Both the position numbers and the translations under genes were made by a program. From positions 1 to 30,000 of the forward strand of contig CAJNDS010001066.1 of NCBI GenBank assembly GCA_905221605.1: a stretch of 30,000 nt of DNA, given 5' to 3'. Under the pieces are notes generated by a model, which saw nothing but the letters and a program-made list of their open reading frames with translations, searched no databases and was not told the origin of the DNA. The stretch comes from Symbiodinium natans (Eukaryota; Sar; Dinophyceae; Suessiales; Symbiodiniaceae). Below are positions 1 through 8,393 of this stretch, piece after piece; the stretch's first letter is position 1; every line of letters starts with the position of its first letter.

Positions 1-380
1 TTTTGAGGGAGTGTTAAGGGTTTGTGCATTTCGGGTTTAGTGTTCAGGGCTTCGGGCTTCTGATGTTGAGGGTTGTGTTTTGGGGTTGTTAGGGCCGAGA
101 TTGGCTTTCAAGTTCTGCAGGGCTTAGTTGAGGTTTCAGGGCTTGGGCGTCTTCTCAGCTAGCGGTGAGGATGAAGATGCATGGGCTCAGGAAAGTGAAG
201 CAGATAAGCGCGGAGATGCTGGGTAACCCTCAACCCAAGCCACAACCGAATTATTTAAGGTTCTGACAGCCAAGGTTCCATGGCTCGAGGGGCCTTACAC
301 GCTAGTTAGTAAGACCGAAGTAAAGTGCCATCAGCTGGCCCCACCACAGTCCTGCCCAAGCTCCTTGCGAAGGGTGGCTT
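1..380. other. Spacer rich in degenerate telomere-like words
   Basis: No gene is visible. The first 130 bases carry many variants of GGGTTT, TTTAGGG and CAGGGCTT (for example GGGTTTAGTG near 34 and GAGGGTTGTG near 68). The same vocabulary recurs in spacers and introns through the rest of the gene-bearing part of the window. It is not a true telomere array because the words are irregular and interrupted. Confidence 0.5.
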
Positions 381-382
381 TG

Positions 383-1635
383 AGCCGGCCCTCAACCGAG
401 AATCATCAGCATCAGCCGGCCCTTTGCCGCTCCGAGCAGGCCAAGAAACAAAGCATCGCCGGCATCAGCCGGCCGTTCCCCGCGCTGAGCACGCCAAGAT
501 ACAAAAACTCATCAGCTTCAGCCGGCCCTTTGCCGCGCTGAGCAGGCCAAGAAACAAAGCATCAGCAGCATCAGCCAACCATTCCCCGCGCTGAGCAGGC
601 CAAGAAACAAAGCATCATCAGCATCAGCCGGCCCTCAACCGAGCATCGTCATCATCAGCCGGCCCTTTGCCGCGCTGAGCAGGCCGAAGCAAAGCATCAC
701 CAACATCAGCCGGCCATTTGGCGCGCTGAGCAGGCCAAGAAACAAAGCATCATCAGCATAAGCCGGCCCTTTGCCGCGCGGAGCAAGCCAAGAAACAGTG
801 CATCACCAGCATCACCCGGCCATTCCCTGCGCTGAGCAGGCCAAGAAACAAAGCATCATCAGCATCAGCCGGCCCTTTGCCGCGCCGAGCAGGCCAAGAA
901 ACAAAGCATCGCCAGCATCAGCCGACCGTTCCCCGCGCTGGGCAGGCCAAGAGACACAGCATCGTCAGCATCAGCCGGCCCTCAACCGAGCATCGTCATC
1001 ATCAGCCGGCCCTTTGCCGCGCTGAGCAGGCCGAAGCAAAGCATCACCAACATCAGCCGGCCATTTGGCGCGCTGAGCAGGCCAAGAAACAAAGCATCAT
1101 CAGCATAAGCCGGCCCTTTGCCGCGCGGAGCAAGCCAAGAAACAGTGCATCACCAGCATCACCCGGCCATTCCCTGCGCTGAGCAGGCCAAGAAACAAAG
1201 CATCATCAGCATCAGCCGGCCCTCAAACCGAGCATCATCAGCATCAGCCGGCCCTTTGCCGCGCCGAGCAGGCCAAGAAACAAAGCATCGCCAGCATCAG
1301 CCGACCGTTCCCCGCGCTGGGCAGGCCAAGAGACACAGCATCGTCAGCATCAGCCGGCCCTCAAACTGAGCATCATCAGCATCAGCCGGCCCTTTGCCGC
1401 GCTGAGCAGGCCAAGAAGCAAAGCATCATCAGCATCAGCCGGCCCTCAACCGAGCATCATCAGCATCAGCCGGCCCTTTGCCGCGCTGAGCAGGCCAAGA
1501 AACAAAGCATCATCAGCATCAGCCGGCCATTCCCCGTGCTGAGCAGGCCAAGAGACACAGCATCACCAGCATCAGCCTGCCCTTTTCCGGGCTGAGCATC
1601 ATCAGCATCAGTCGGCCTTTGGCCGCGCTGGGCAG
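383..1635 (+). repeat. GC-rich tandem array, unit about 53 bp
   Basis: The consensus unit reads roughly AGCCGGCCCTTTGCCGCGCT, then GAGCAGGCCAAGAAACAAAG, then CATCATCAGCATC. About 22-24 full or partial units are present, with point changes and short units lacking the middle part (AGCCGGCCCTCAACCGAGCATC). The unit is not a multiple of three and every + frame is fairly open, so the 80-100 codon open frames across the array are by-products of the repeat. Variants such as CAACATCAGCCGGCCATTTGG mark sub-blocks and reveal a larger internal duplication. Confidence 0.9.
617..1350 (+). repeat. 347-bp higher-order duplication inside the 53-bp array
   Basis: A block starting near 617 recurs exactly 347 bp downstream. 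TCAGCCGGCCCTCAACCG is at 624 and 971, and CCAAGAAACAAAGCATC is at 841 and 1188. The second copy carries an extra partial unit of about 33 bp near 1220. The diagnostic variants (CATTTGGCGCG, GCATAAGCC, GCGGAGCAAGCC, AACAGTGCATC) occur in the same order in both copies. Confidence 0.85.
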
Positions 1636-1649
1636 ATTCTCATACGGGT

Positions 1650-2850
1650 GCACTTGAAGTCGTGATCTTCAGCAGTGCTTGGGTTCTACACATCATGTCA
1701 CTTTGGACAGCGAAGTGCCGAGCCGCAGGACATGGCCGCCGAGCCCGCAGCCTCGCGGGAGAAAGAACGAATGCCCGGTTCCCAGCCGCATCGGGCACAT
1801 TCGGGCACGTCGGGGTCAGAAAGGTCCCCAGAGATTTGTCGAAGTATGCCTGTTGCTATGTGAGATTTTTCGTGGCTGTTTGTAGGGAGGTCCTGGATGG
1901 GGACCCTATGTATTACCTTTCTGGGTTGCAACGGCGGACATAAAGTACCTACTCTACGCTGCTCGGCCTTGTTTTGGGCCCTCGTTTGTGTCATCGGATT
2001 CTCCACCCCATGGGTTAGATGGGTTAGCTTCCTGCTGCTACATCATAACATCACACGACCCGTAGACCAGTCTCGCAAGCGCTGTGTAGAGACTCTAAAA
2101 GAAACTCCACCGGGAACTCTAGGGCGGCATAAGCCACAAGAACCTTTAGGTAACCAGAGTCTCAGCTATAGGGCTTAGGCTTTAGGGTTTAGGGCTTACA
2201 TGTGAATCCTGAACCCTTTTGGGGTTCAGGGGTCCCTCCCCCCAGAACCCAGATGCCTTCCCAGGCTGGCAGAACAAAAGTCTGCCAAGGAGACGCCAAG
2301 CGCGAGGGCCAAGAGCCTGCCGCAAACGCCTGGATTTGGTGTTTTTTGGGAAGGTTCCGATGGTCGGGGTTATGGGGGTACCTCTCTGGGTCCCTGTTCC
2401 GACCGCCACTTGCATTTCGAGCACCCCCAAGAAAGCGCGCAGGTGGAGTTTGGGTTTTTGGTTGGAGGACAAGGGGGTTGGGGGTTTGTGGTGTTTGGGG
2501 TGCTTGGCGGGGTTTCAGGCTTAAAAGCAGAATAGGTTAGTTCTATGTGTATGTATATGGTTGTGCGCTTAAACCCCCGAAACTCAAAACGCTAATCCCT
2601 AAAATCCTGACTCCTCAAACCCCACACCCTATAACCACGCCACGGGCCCGCAGGGGCGCAATCATATGTGCGTATATATATATATATATATTTCATGTCC
2701 CTGTGGCTCCTGATTTCAAACAGAAGCCGTGTATAGTTTAGTTGGGGCACTTGGAGATTCATGGGTACCGAAGTAGGGTTTATTGGTAGCGCAGTCTACG
2801 TATATCCCCAAGCAGGGCATGCAAGCGGCCACAAATACGTCCCTGATGCC
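1650..2850. other. Spacer with possible 5' coding pieces, nothing firm
   Basis: No domain is recognisable here. A + strand frame beginning at the ATG at 1732 reads MAAEPAASREKERMPGSQ and stays open to about 1860; its Ala/Glu/Ser-rich make-up resembles a coding exon and could be a first exon. Another short + frame, ETPSARAKSLPQTP near 2291-2335, is also exon-like. Either could belong to the PDZ gene that follows, but no splice phase ties them to it. Degenerate TTTAGGG words lie at 2170-2200, and a pure TA dinucleotide run lies at 2673-2691. Confidence 0.3.
2673..2691. repeat. (TA)n microsatellite
   Basis: Uninterrupted TA dinucleotides upstream of the PDZ gene fragment. Confidence 0.9.
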
Positions 2851-2854
2851 CAAG

Positions 2855-4008
2855 GCGGGTCCGAGTACGAGATAACCCTGGACAAGACCGCCGGCAAGAA
2901 GCCACTCCTCCCGTGCTTGGTTGGTGTTGAGGATCTAGGAGCTGCGTTGGTTAAGGGCTCAGGGTGGAACGGAAGTGTAGGGTGTAGAGACAATACTAAA
3001 CCCTCGCCAGATGCCAGGTTGGGTATCGATGTGGATCACAAGGATGGAAAGACGCTGCTCATCGAGTGCAGGGGGCCTCGGGGGGGGGCATAGAAATCCT
3101 AAAGAGAAGCAGAGTTGTGGCCATGCTGCTTCGCCTGCACCTGCAGAGCAGAAGCACATGCTCAGCCACATGCTCCCTTGCTGAGGAGAGCTGGTTCATT
3201 CTGGTTCCAAAAAGCACCGCTTAGTGGCTTTGTGTTCATGGCTTCGAGGTGCCCGGGGATTCAACTTCATTGAATGTGCTTCGACTTGCTCTCGGGCCAA
3301 GGCATCAATGAAGGTCTGGTGAAGGTATCTCGGTCGCAGAGCTGCTTTTGCTCCGGGTTACCTTGGGAGGTTACCAAAGGGTCTTACAAGGAGCTTTATG
3401 CTAACCAATGCTCAAAGGAGTAGGTTTGGGTTCTGAAGGCTAGGACTTGCAGGGCTTGTGTTTTGCTTTGGCTTCGTGTCAGCCGCAACGTAGTGGCGGT
3501 GGTGACCGTCCCTATACCGGATCTGTAGCGTTCAGACCTGCGTGCAGAGTGAACAAACAATACCCTCAGACTCAGACCTGAAGCCCCTAGTGCCTGCACA
3601 CCTGCAGCCCCAAACCCTTGCCAAACCCTCACTGAACTTTTTGACCCCATGATTCCTACACCCCAAGCTAAGCCCTTCATGCACATCAGAACCTTCGCAG
3701 GACTGGAATGACCAGGCGCCCTCCGAGAAGAAGGCTACCGGGGCTCATCTGCAAACTTCAGCTTCAAATCGGCCATTCTTTTGTCCCACGTTCCACTTAC
3801 AGAAAAGGCAAGCGGACCTGAGTTGCCTTTGGGGGAGGCTAAGGTTGCTGAATGTCGAGTTCGAACACTCCCAATCCCCAAAAACATCCCAAAACAAATC
3901 AGGGTTTGGAGCTCTCTCTCTCTCTCTCTCTCTCTGGAAGCGCAGGTGCAAATCGATGACCGCATAACAGAGGCGGGCCGGGAGCTGCACCGACCTCTGG
4001 CCAGGGAG
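2855..4008 (+). CDS. PDZ-domain protein, partial, five small exons
   Basis: PDZ domains bind short C-terminal peptide motifs and scaffold protein complexes. I infer exons 2855-2900, 3018-3067, 3302-3324, 3701-3733 and 3946-4008. Joined, they read EYEITLDKTAGKK, LGIDVDHKDGKTLLIE, CINEGLVKDWNDQAP, SEKK and VQIDDRITEAG in one unbroken frame. This follows the PDZ order: first strand, the KLGI loop in place of GLGF, the GL-x-x-WN turn, and the DRI strand before the usual VNG. All four joins keep phase. Introns are GC-AG (2901-3017), GC-AG (3068-3301), GT-AG (3325-3700) and GC-AG (3734-3945); exon 3 is only 23 nt. A CT repeat sits just before the last acceptor and may act as its polypyrimidine tract. 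The second half of the domain and both gene ends were not found. The frame after 4008 meets a stop within three codons, but a GT donor is present at 4009. The domain call is fairly firm and the exact boundaries less so. Confidence 0.72.
3912..3935 (+). repeat. (CT)12 tract ahead of a splice acceptor
   Basis: Pure CT dinucleotides lie ten bases before the inferred acceptor (CGCAG at 3941-3945) of the last PDZ exon. The position and base content suit a polypyrimidine tract. Confidence 0.85.
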
Positions 4009-5796
4009 GTCTCCTGACTGGAGTTCTCCCAGCGTGCATCGCCCTTCCCTTTGGTGCTCGATTGACCCCTTCATTTGTCGACCGTATCCCACCAGATGTA
4101 GAGCTGGTCTCCGGAAGCCTCAATGACTCAATGACAGCTGAGATCAAGCTTCTTGCAACGTCTGATCGAAGCTTTAGGGCCACTTCCCTGCCTGCAGGCC
4201 TAGGGGGATAGGAGGGACGTGCTCTATTCATGCAAGGCCCTGCTCGAAGATCATTCCGTCAAGCACATGCGCAGCAAATACACAGCAAGCCCACATGCCC
4301 GCAGCACCAAAGGACATCACTGTCAAGGCAGAAGAGGCAAGAAGAGGCAAGAAGAGGGCTTTTCCGTTGAATTGGAGTGCTGACTTGCGAAGCGAGCGCG
4401 CGGCGATGGATGACCCTCCACCGGCCGAGGCCAGGAGCCCCAGCAGTGGTGGGGTGTTTTTCAGCAGGAGGTTCCCTCAAGAAGCACCGCTCTCCTCATG
4501 AAGTATCTTACTTGACGTACGGCAGCCGGGCTGCATGTATGACAAGTGGCACGACAAAGCGGGCCAGCAGTGTGGACGCATGAGTGTCGTGCCTTTTTCC
4601 AAGCCTTGAATGCCCAACGAACCCCAAACCTTAGACCCACTTGCACCCTGAGTTTACGCCCAAACAAGCCCCCTTCCGAAGCCAAAACGCACAACCAAAA
4701 TCCCACACCTTAAGCCTGAACCTTTTATCCCAAGCCCAAACAAACCCTAAACGAGGTGTGGACGCTGGTTGCTGCGGCCGGTGGCCGTGGCCCGGAGCTG
4801 TCTGCTGCAGCACATCGCGCGGGACTGCGTGCCGAGGAGGGCTCGAGTTTGGGGGTTTCAAGGGTCCTATGCCCAAAGGTCTGGGCCCTAGATCCTTGAC
4901 GCTAGACTCGAGACCATTGAAGGACCCCGAATGTCAAGTTGTAGCGCCGAATCCTGTCCAACCTTCTTTTGGACCCCCAACGAAGGCTCTCTGTGAGCGC
5001 CGAAAAACTCTGCACAAACCCGCTGAACCCTCTAGGAAACCCTCTAACAACTCCTTCAAAACCTCCTGCTCCTCTGAGAGGCCGTCCCTCCCGACGAGGC
5101 CGCCCTCGGCAGCATCGAGCGCCCCGCCGGCTCTGCATTCTTAAGCGGGTTCCCCCAGGGTGACGGGCGACGGTTGTGCTTAGTGGTGCCTTAGTGGTTT
5201 GCTGGGTTAATAAGTTTTGGGTTTTGGGATGTTTTGGACCTTTTGCTGTTTGCTAAGAACTTCTGTGCGCTTGACAGAAAGACTCGCGCCTGAGTCGTGT
5301 ACTCCTTCAGGCCTTAAAGTACAGGCACACCCCCGAAACCATCGGATCAGCAGCTACAGGTCACGAGGACCTGAGGCATTCCACAATTTACACAGGAAAC
5401 CCCGAACCCCGAACCACTGCCAAGACGCCCCAAGACGCCGCACCCTCGCACACAGTCGATTGCCGGGCCGGCTTGCAGTGGTCCTGGCGCAGTCACCCGA
5501 GAAGACCCTTCTGCAAGCACTCCGCAGAGGCTCGCGAAGTCTCGAAGCCTCGGAAGCATACTGATAGGGATACGAATAAGGATACTAATGATTACTAATG
5601 CTGGTTCTTCTACACGTTCTTAGACTCATGCCAATCCCCAATCCTCATACTAATACAACTACTGTACCAGCACCAGTCATAACCAGAAGAATAAGACCCC
5701 CAAGCCAAAGCCTAAAGCCAAGCTCATCACTGGGGACATCTCAAGATTGTCAGGGCATCTCTTGACGTCTAGTGGTTCAATCAAGATGGCGACCTC
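4009..5796. other. Long stretch with no recognisable gene
   Basis: Several + frames are open without an identifiable domain. One runs from about 4024 to 4210 and includes DRIPPDVELVSGSLND. Another, at 4295-4501, reads basic and Ala/Pro-rich and contains ADLRSERAAMDDPPPAEA. A third, at 4641-5144, is Pro/Ser-rich. These could hold later exons of the PDZ gene, but I cannot match them to the end of a PDZ fold. The spacer is rich in AACCCTAA/CCCAAAC words between 4620 and 4750. Confidence 0.3.
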
Positions 5797-6306
5797 TTGT
5801 ATCTCTTGTGCTGTGTAGAGGACTCGTGCTGGACTTTTAGAGGTTTAGGGCCTCAAGGTCTTTTATCCCTCCAGAGTTTTGGAAGTGAAGGAGTTGTGGA
5901 TTGCCAGAGCCAGGGCGCGTGCGGAACAGGCTCGAGCCGTGGTCACGTTTTGGACGAAATCGCTCTCTGGCCTAGGCGCGAGCTCCCCGACACGTGGTTT
6001 TCATCGCAAGTCGAGTTTTTTGGCCTCGGTGATAATGTGGCAGGCACGTTTCCTGCGTTTGAGCCCATTGTATGGGTTCGCTTCGTGCGTCCAGTTCAAG
6101 GCCATCAAGAGCACAACTGCCATCGCCTTTGGCGGAGTTTCAGCCAGACCGAGGTGCATCTGGGTTGGATGAGACTGGACGTCGGAATCGTGGACGTAGA
6201 AGATAGCAAAGGCACACCACCCTTGAACGAAATGACAGTTCACCCGACGCGCCTGGCAAGGCTGCTGGCACCACTGCTTCACTTTGGAATATACTCATCC
6301 TCGTAA
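5797..6306 (+). CDS. Open region with competing frames, possible exons, unidentified
   Basis: A 169-codon + frame is open here. Its last part, from about 6150, includes LGWMRLDVGIVDVEDSKG and has a coding look with a stop at 6304. A second + frame gives KAIKSTTAIAFGGVSA (about 6099-6146) after a CAAG acceptor-like site and before a GTTGG donor-like site. A minus-strand frame also stays open. I cannot decide which, if any, is translated; real exons here are probably shorter than the open frame. No domain recognised. Confidence 0.25.
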   Translation: MYLLCCVEDSCWTFRGLGPQGLLSLQSFGSEGVVDCQSQGACGTGSSRGHVLDEIALWPRRELPDTWFSSQVEFFGLGDNVAGTFPAFEPIVWVRFVRPVQGHQEHNCHRLWRSFSQTEVHLGWMRLDVGIVDVEDSKGTPPLNEMTVHPTRLARLLAPLLHFGIYSSS

Positions 6307-6480
6307 ATGCTCTTAAGGAGTAGTCATGGAGTGCTGTTGGAGTCGTTGGCATAGTTTTCAAGGGAATGTTCAGAGCATTGCGGTTTTCAGACCATAAAAT
6401 GCATTTCAGCTCCGAAAGCTCTCGCTTTCTTGGGAGGTCACGCGCATGTCTTCACCATCGCCGTTGACGAGGTCTGGGCT

Positions 6481-6632
6481 AGCAGAAGCAGTAGCAGTAG
6501 CAGTAGGAATATAGCAGTCAGAGTAGGAGTAGGAGTAGGAGGAGCAGGAGCAGCAGGAGCAGCCGGAGGAGCCGGAGGAGCCGGAGGAGCAGGAGGAGCA
6601 GGAGGAGGAGCAGCAGCAGCAGCACCAGCACG
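6481..6632 (+). repeat. Trinucleotide-type repeat (GCA/GTA/GGA mix)
   Basis: Irregular triplets change from AGCAGT through AGGAGT and GGAGCC to GCAGCAGCA. Both strands give artificial long homopolymer-like frames (Gly/Ala on one, Leu or Pro/Ala on the other). The tract sits between candidate exons, and an in-frame TAG interrupts one + frame, so it is more likely spacer or intron. Confidence 0.85.
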
Positions 6633-6931
6633 ATGAACTTTTTTCTTGCGCAAAGATTTCGAACGTGGAGAAAGGCCTTTGCGCGGTGTCCAGCTTCCCG
6701 ACTCGCAGCCTTCGATGCGGGAGCTCGCATGGCGGGGCCGGGATTTAGGGCCTGCAAGGGAAAGCTTGGTCGCCTCAGCTTGGGTTTTGATTTATCCGTT
6801 CAAGTTTTCAATCACGTCATGGATTGAGGCACTGGATGTGGATGTCGTGGTCAAGGGCCTTGGGTTTGCCAAGATGTTTTTGCGGCGGGTTTGCCTGTGC
6901 CAAAAGAGGGGAAAGGTTAATTTCGACGCAG

Positions 6932-6988
6932 GTCACATCTTCGGTCGCAGCTGTGGAGGAAGCATTGGCCAAGGCACGTACCTGTGAG
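6932..6988 (+). CDS. Candidate 57-nt exon, helical peptide
   Basis: After CGACGCAG the sequence reads VTSSVAAVEEALAKARTCE in phase 0, then a GT donor (GAG|GTCTAG). Alanine/glutamate spacing suggests a short helix. The upstream + frame at about 6833-6870 (ALDVDVVVK after GATTGAG) may be the preceding exon. No family is recognisable from so short a piece. The next three bases after the donor include a TAG, so it could instead be a terminal exon ending in V-stop. Confidence 0.4.
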
Positions 6989-7361
6989 GTCTAGAGTCTA
7001 GAATCTCGGTCGTGCAAGCAAACGTGGCCACCTCGTACGCGCTATGCTGAATACCCAAACCCAAATCGCTCCAATCCCGGTGCATCTCCTTCCACCCAAT
7101 TGGATTGAGGAAGATTTTCAGGGCTTTAGCAGTTTTTGATTTAGGAACTAAGCCCAGAACCCACCTCATGCCTGCGGCAGGTGTCCGTCATCTTCAACAG
7201 CTGCGGGCCATTTGTTTGCTCGGTCTGCGGGTTAGGGCGACTGTCCGCCGCTAAGCAGGAATGCGCTTCAGGGTTCAGGTTAAGGGCAGGCATGAGAGGC
7301 TTGAGGAATGACGGTCCACCCCTGTACTTCTGAAGGTTCTCTAAATAAATAAACAAGGCTA

Positions 7362-7390
7362 CATATGTATATATATATATATATATACAT
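7362..7390. repeat. (AT)n microsatellite in an AT-rich patch
   Basis: ATATAT tract followed by a T-rich run and TTTATATTTATATTTATATA to about 7455. This is a local AT-rich island in otherwise mixed-composition DNA, with no gene. Confidence 0.85.
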
Positions 7391-7609
7391 TTCTTTTTTT
7401 TAAACGTATAGTTATGTTTATATTTACATTGAAATTTATATTTATATTTATATAGAGATATGCATGCGCCCGTATTCCTAGGGGGCTTCTCGTCATGTAG
7501 AGACCCCAAACCCAGCGGTACAACTTTAGAGGGTCAAGGTAGACTCACGTGATAGAAGCTCAGAGCTCACAAGTTAAGTGTTGAGAGGTTTTCTGGTTCA
7601 GAAAGTTTT

Positions 7610-8341
7610 TTGGTGCGGTGCCAGGTCTGCTGGAGTTCTGCTGGGCTCTGGGTACAGCAATACAGCTTCAGCTCCAAAAGAGGGATCAAGACGCTCGAAG
7701 CCCGAAACTTTAGGAAGACCCCTGGTTTTCGGCGAGCCAAAAGTGCGGGACATGATCGCCTCAACTTCAGGAGAATGCCCTTCATCTACACATGCACTTC
7801 CACCATGCCGTGGATACGATACCCGAGGACAGCAACTCGGTCAGTGGTGGGAAGCGTTGCCCCAAAGATTCTGACCATAGCGGACATAGCGGACATAGCG
7901 GACACAGCTGCACTCTCCTGCTTAATCGGAGATTCTGAAGGATCCGTGCCCGATTTGCGCAGAACGGCCACGAAACTTGGCAGTACATCTGCATCAGAAC
8001 CATGGCCCGTCGGGGCCTCGGATGCCCGGAATCGAGCGCGATCCATGGACACTTCGTGTCACTTTGCCGGAAGTGGACATGTCAATCTCATGTCAATCTC
8101 TGTCAATATCTGTCAATGTCGTCCGTTTCTCCGTTTCTCAGTCCTCGAGTCACATCCACGAACATCCTCGAAGCACAGAGTTCTGGGGATGCGGAGTTGT
8201 CTGCTTTGTTTTGTCAGTGCTTTGTCAGTTTCTGCTCAGGCCAGCCGAAAGGGAGCCGCCACCAGCACCGTATGCAACCTTCGTGTCTCGGCGGGGGTCG
8301 GCGAGATTCCAGTGAAGCTCGCACAAAACGATCGGAGGTGA
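7610..8341 (+). CDS. Longest + strand open frame (243 codons), unidentified
   Basis: The frame runs from ATG 7610 to a stop at 8339. It has no recognisable domain and is Ser/Arg-rich. Between about 7909 and 8070 it reads ALSCLIGDSEGSVPDLRR onward, with balanced residues, after GGACACAG, so a real exon may lie inside. It spans a CATAGCGGA triplication (7876-7904) and a TGTCAATNTC repeat (8080-8120), which argues against the whole frame being translated. It ends 53 bp before the first inferred Nudix exon. Confidence 0.2.
   Translation: MVRCQVCWSSAGLWVQQYSFSSKRGIKTLEARNFRKTPGFRRAKSAGHDRLNFRRMPFIYTCTSTMPWIRYPRTATRSVVGSVAPKILTIADIADIADTAALSCLIGDSEGSVPDLRRTATKLGSTSASEPWPVGASDARNRARSMDTSCHFAGSGHVNLMSISVNICQCRPFLRFSVLESHPRTSSKHRVLGMRSCLLCFVSALSVSAQASRKGAATSTVCNLRVSAGVGEIPVKLAQNDRR
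7876..7904 (+). repeat. 9-bp tandem repeat CATAGCGGA x3
   Basis: Three head-to-tail copies, the last degenerate (CACAGC). Confidence 0.9.
8080..8120 (+). repeat. Short tandem repeat TGTCAATCTC-like
   Basis: Four spaced copies of TGTCAAT with 3-5 intervening bases. Confidence 0.85.
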
Positions 8342-8393
8342 TTCCGAGAGGAGAACATATGAAGTGGGTTGAAGTGGTAACAGCTTTACACAG

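Noticed and set aside
383-1369. Three overlapping + frames of 83-101 codons
   Set aside because: By-products of the 53-bp array; the peptides are the same repeat in different frames.
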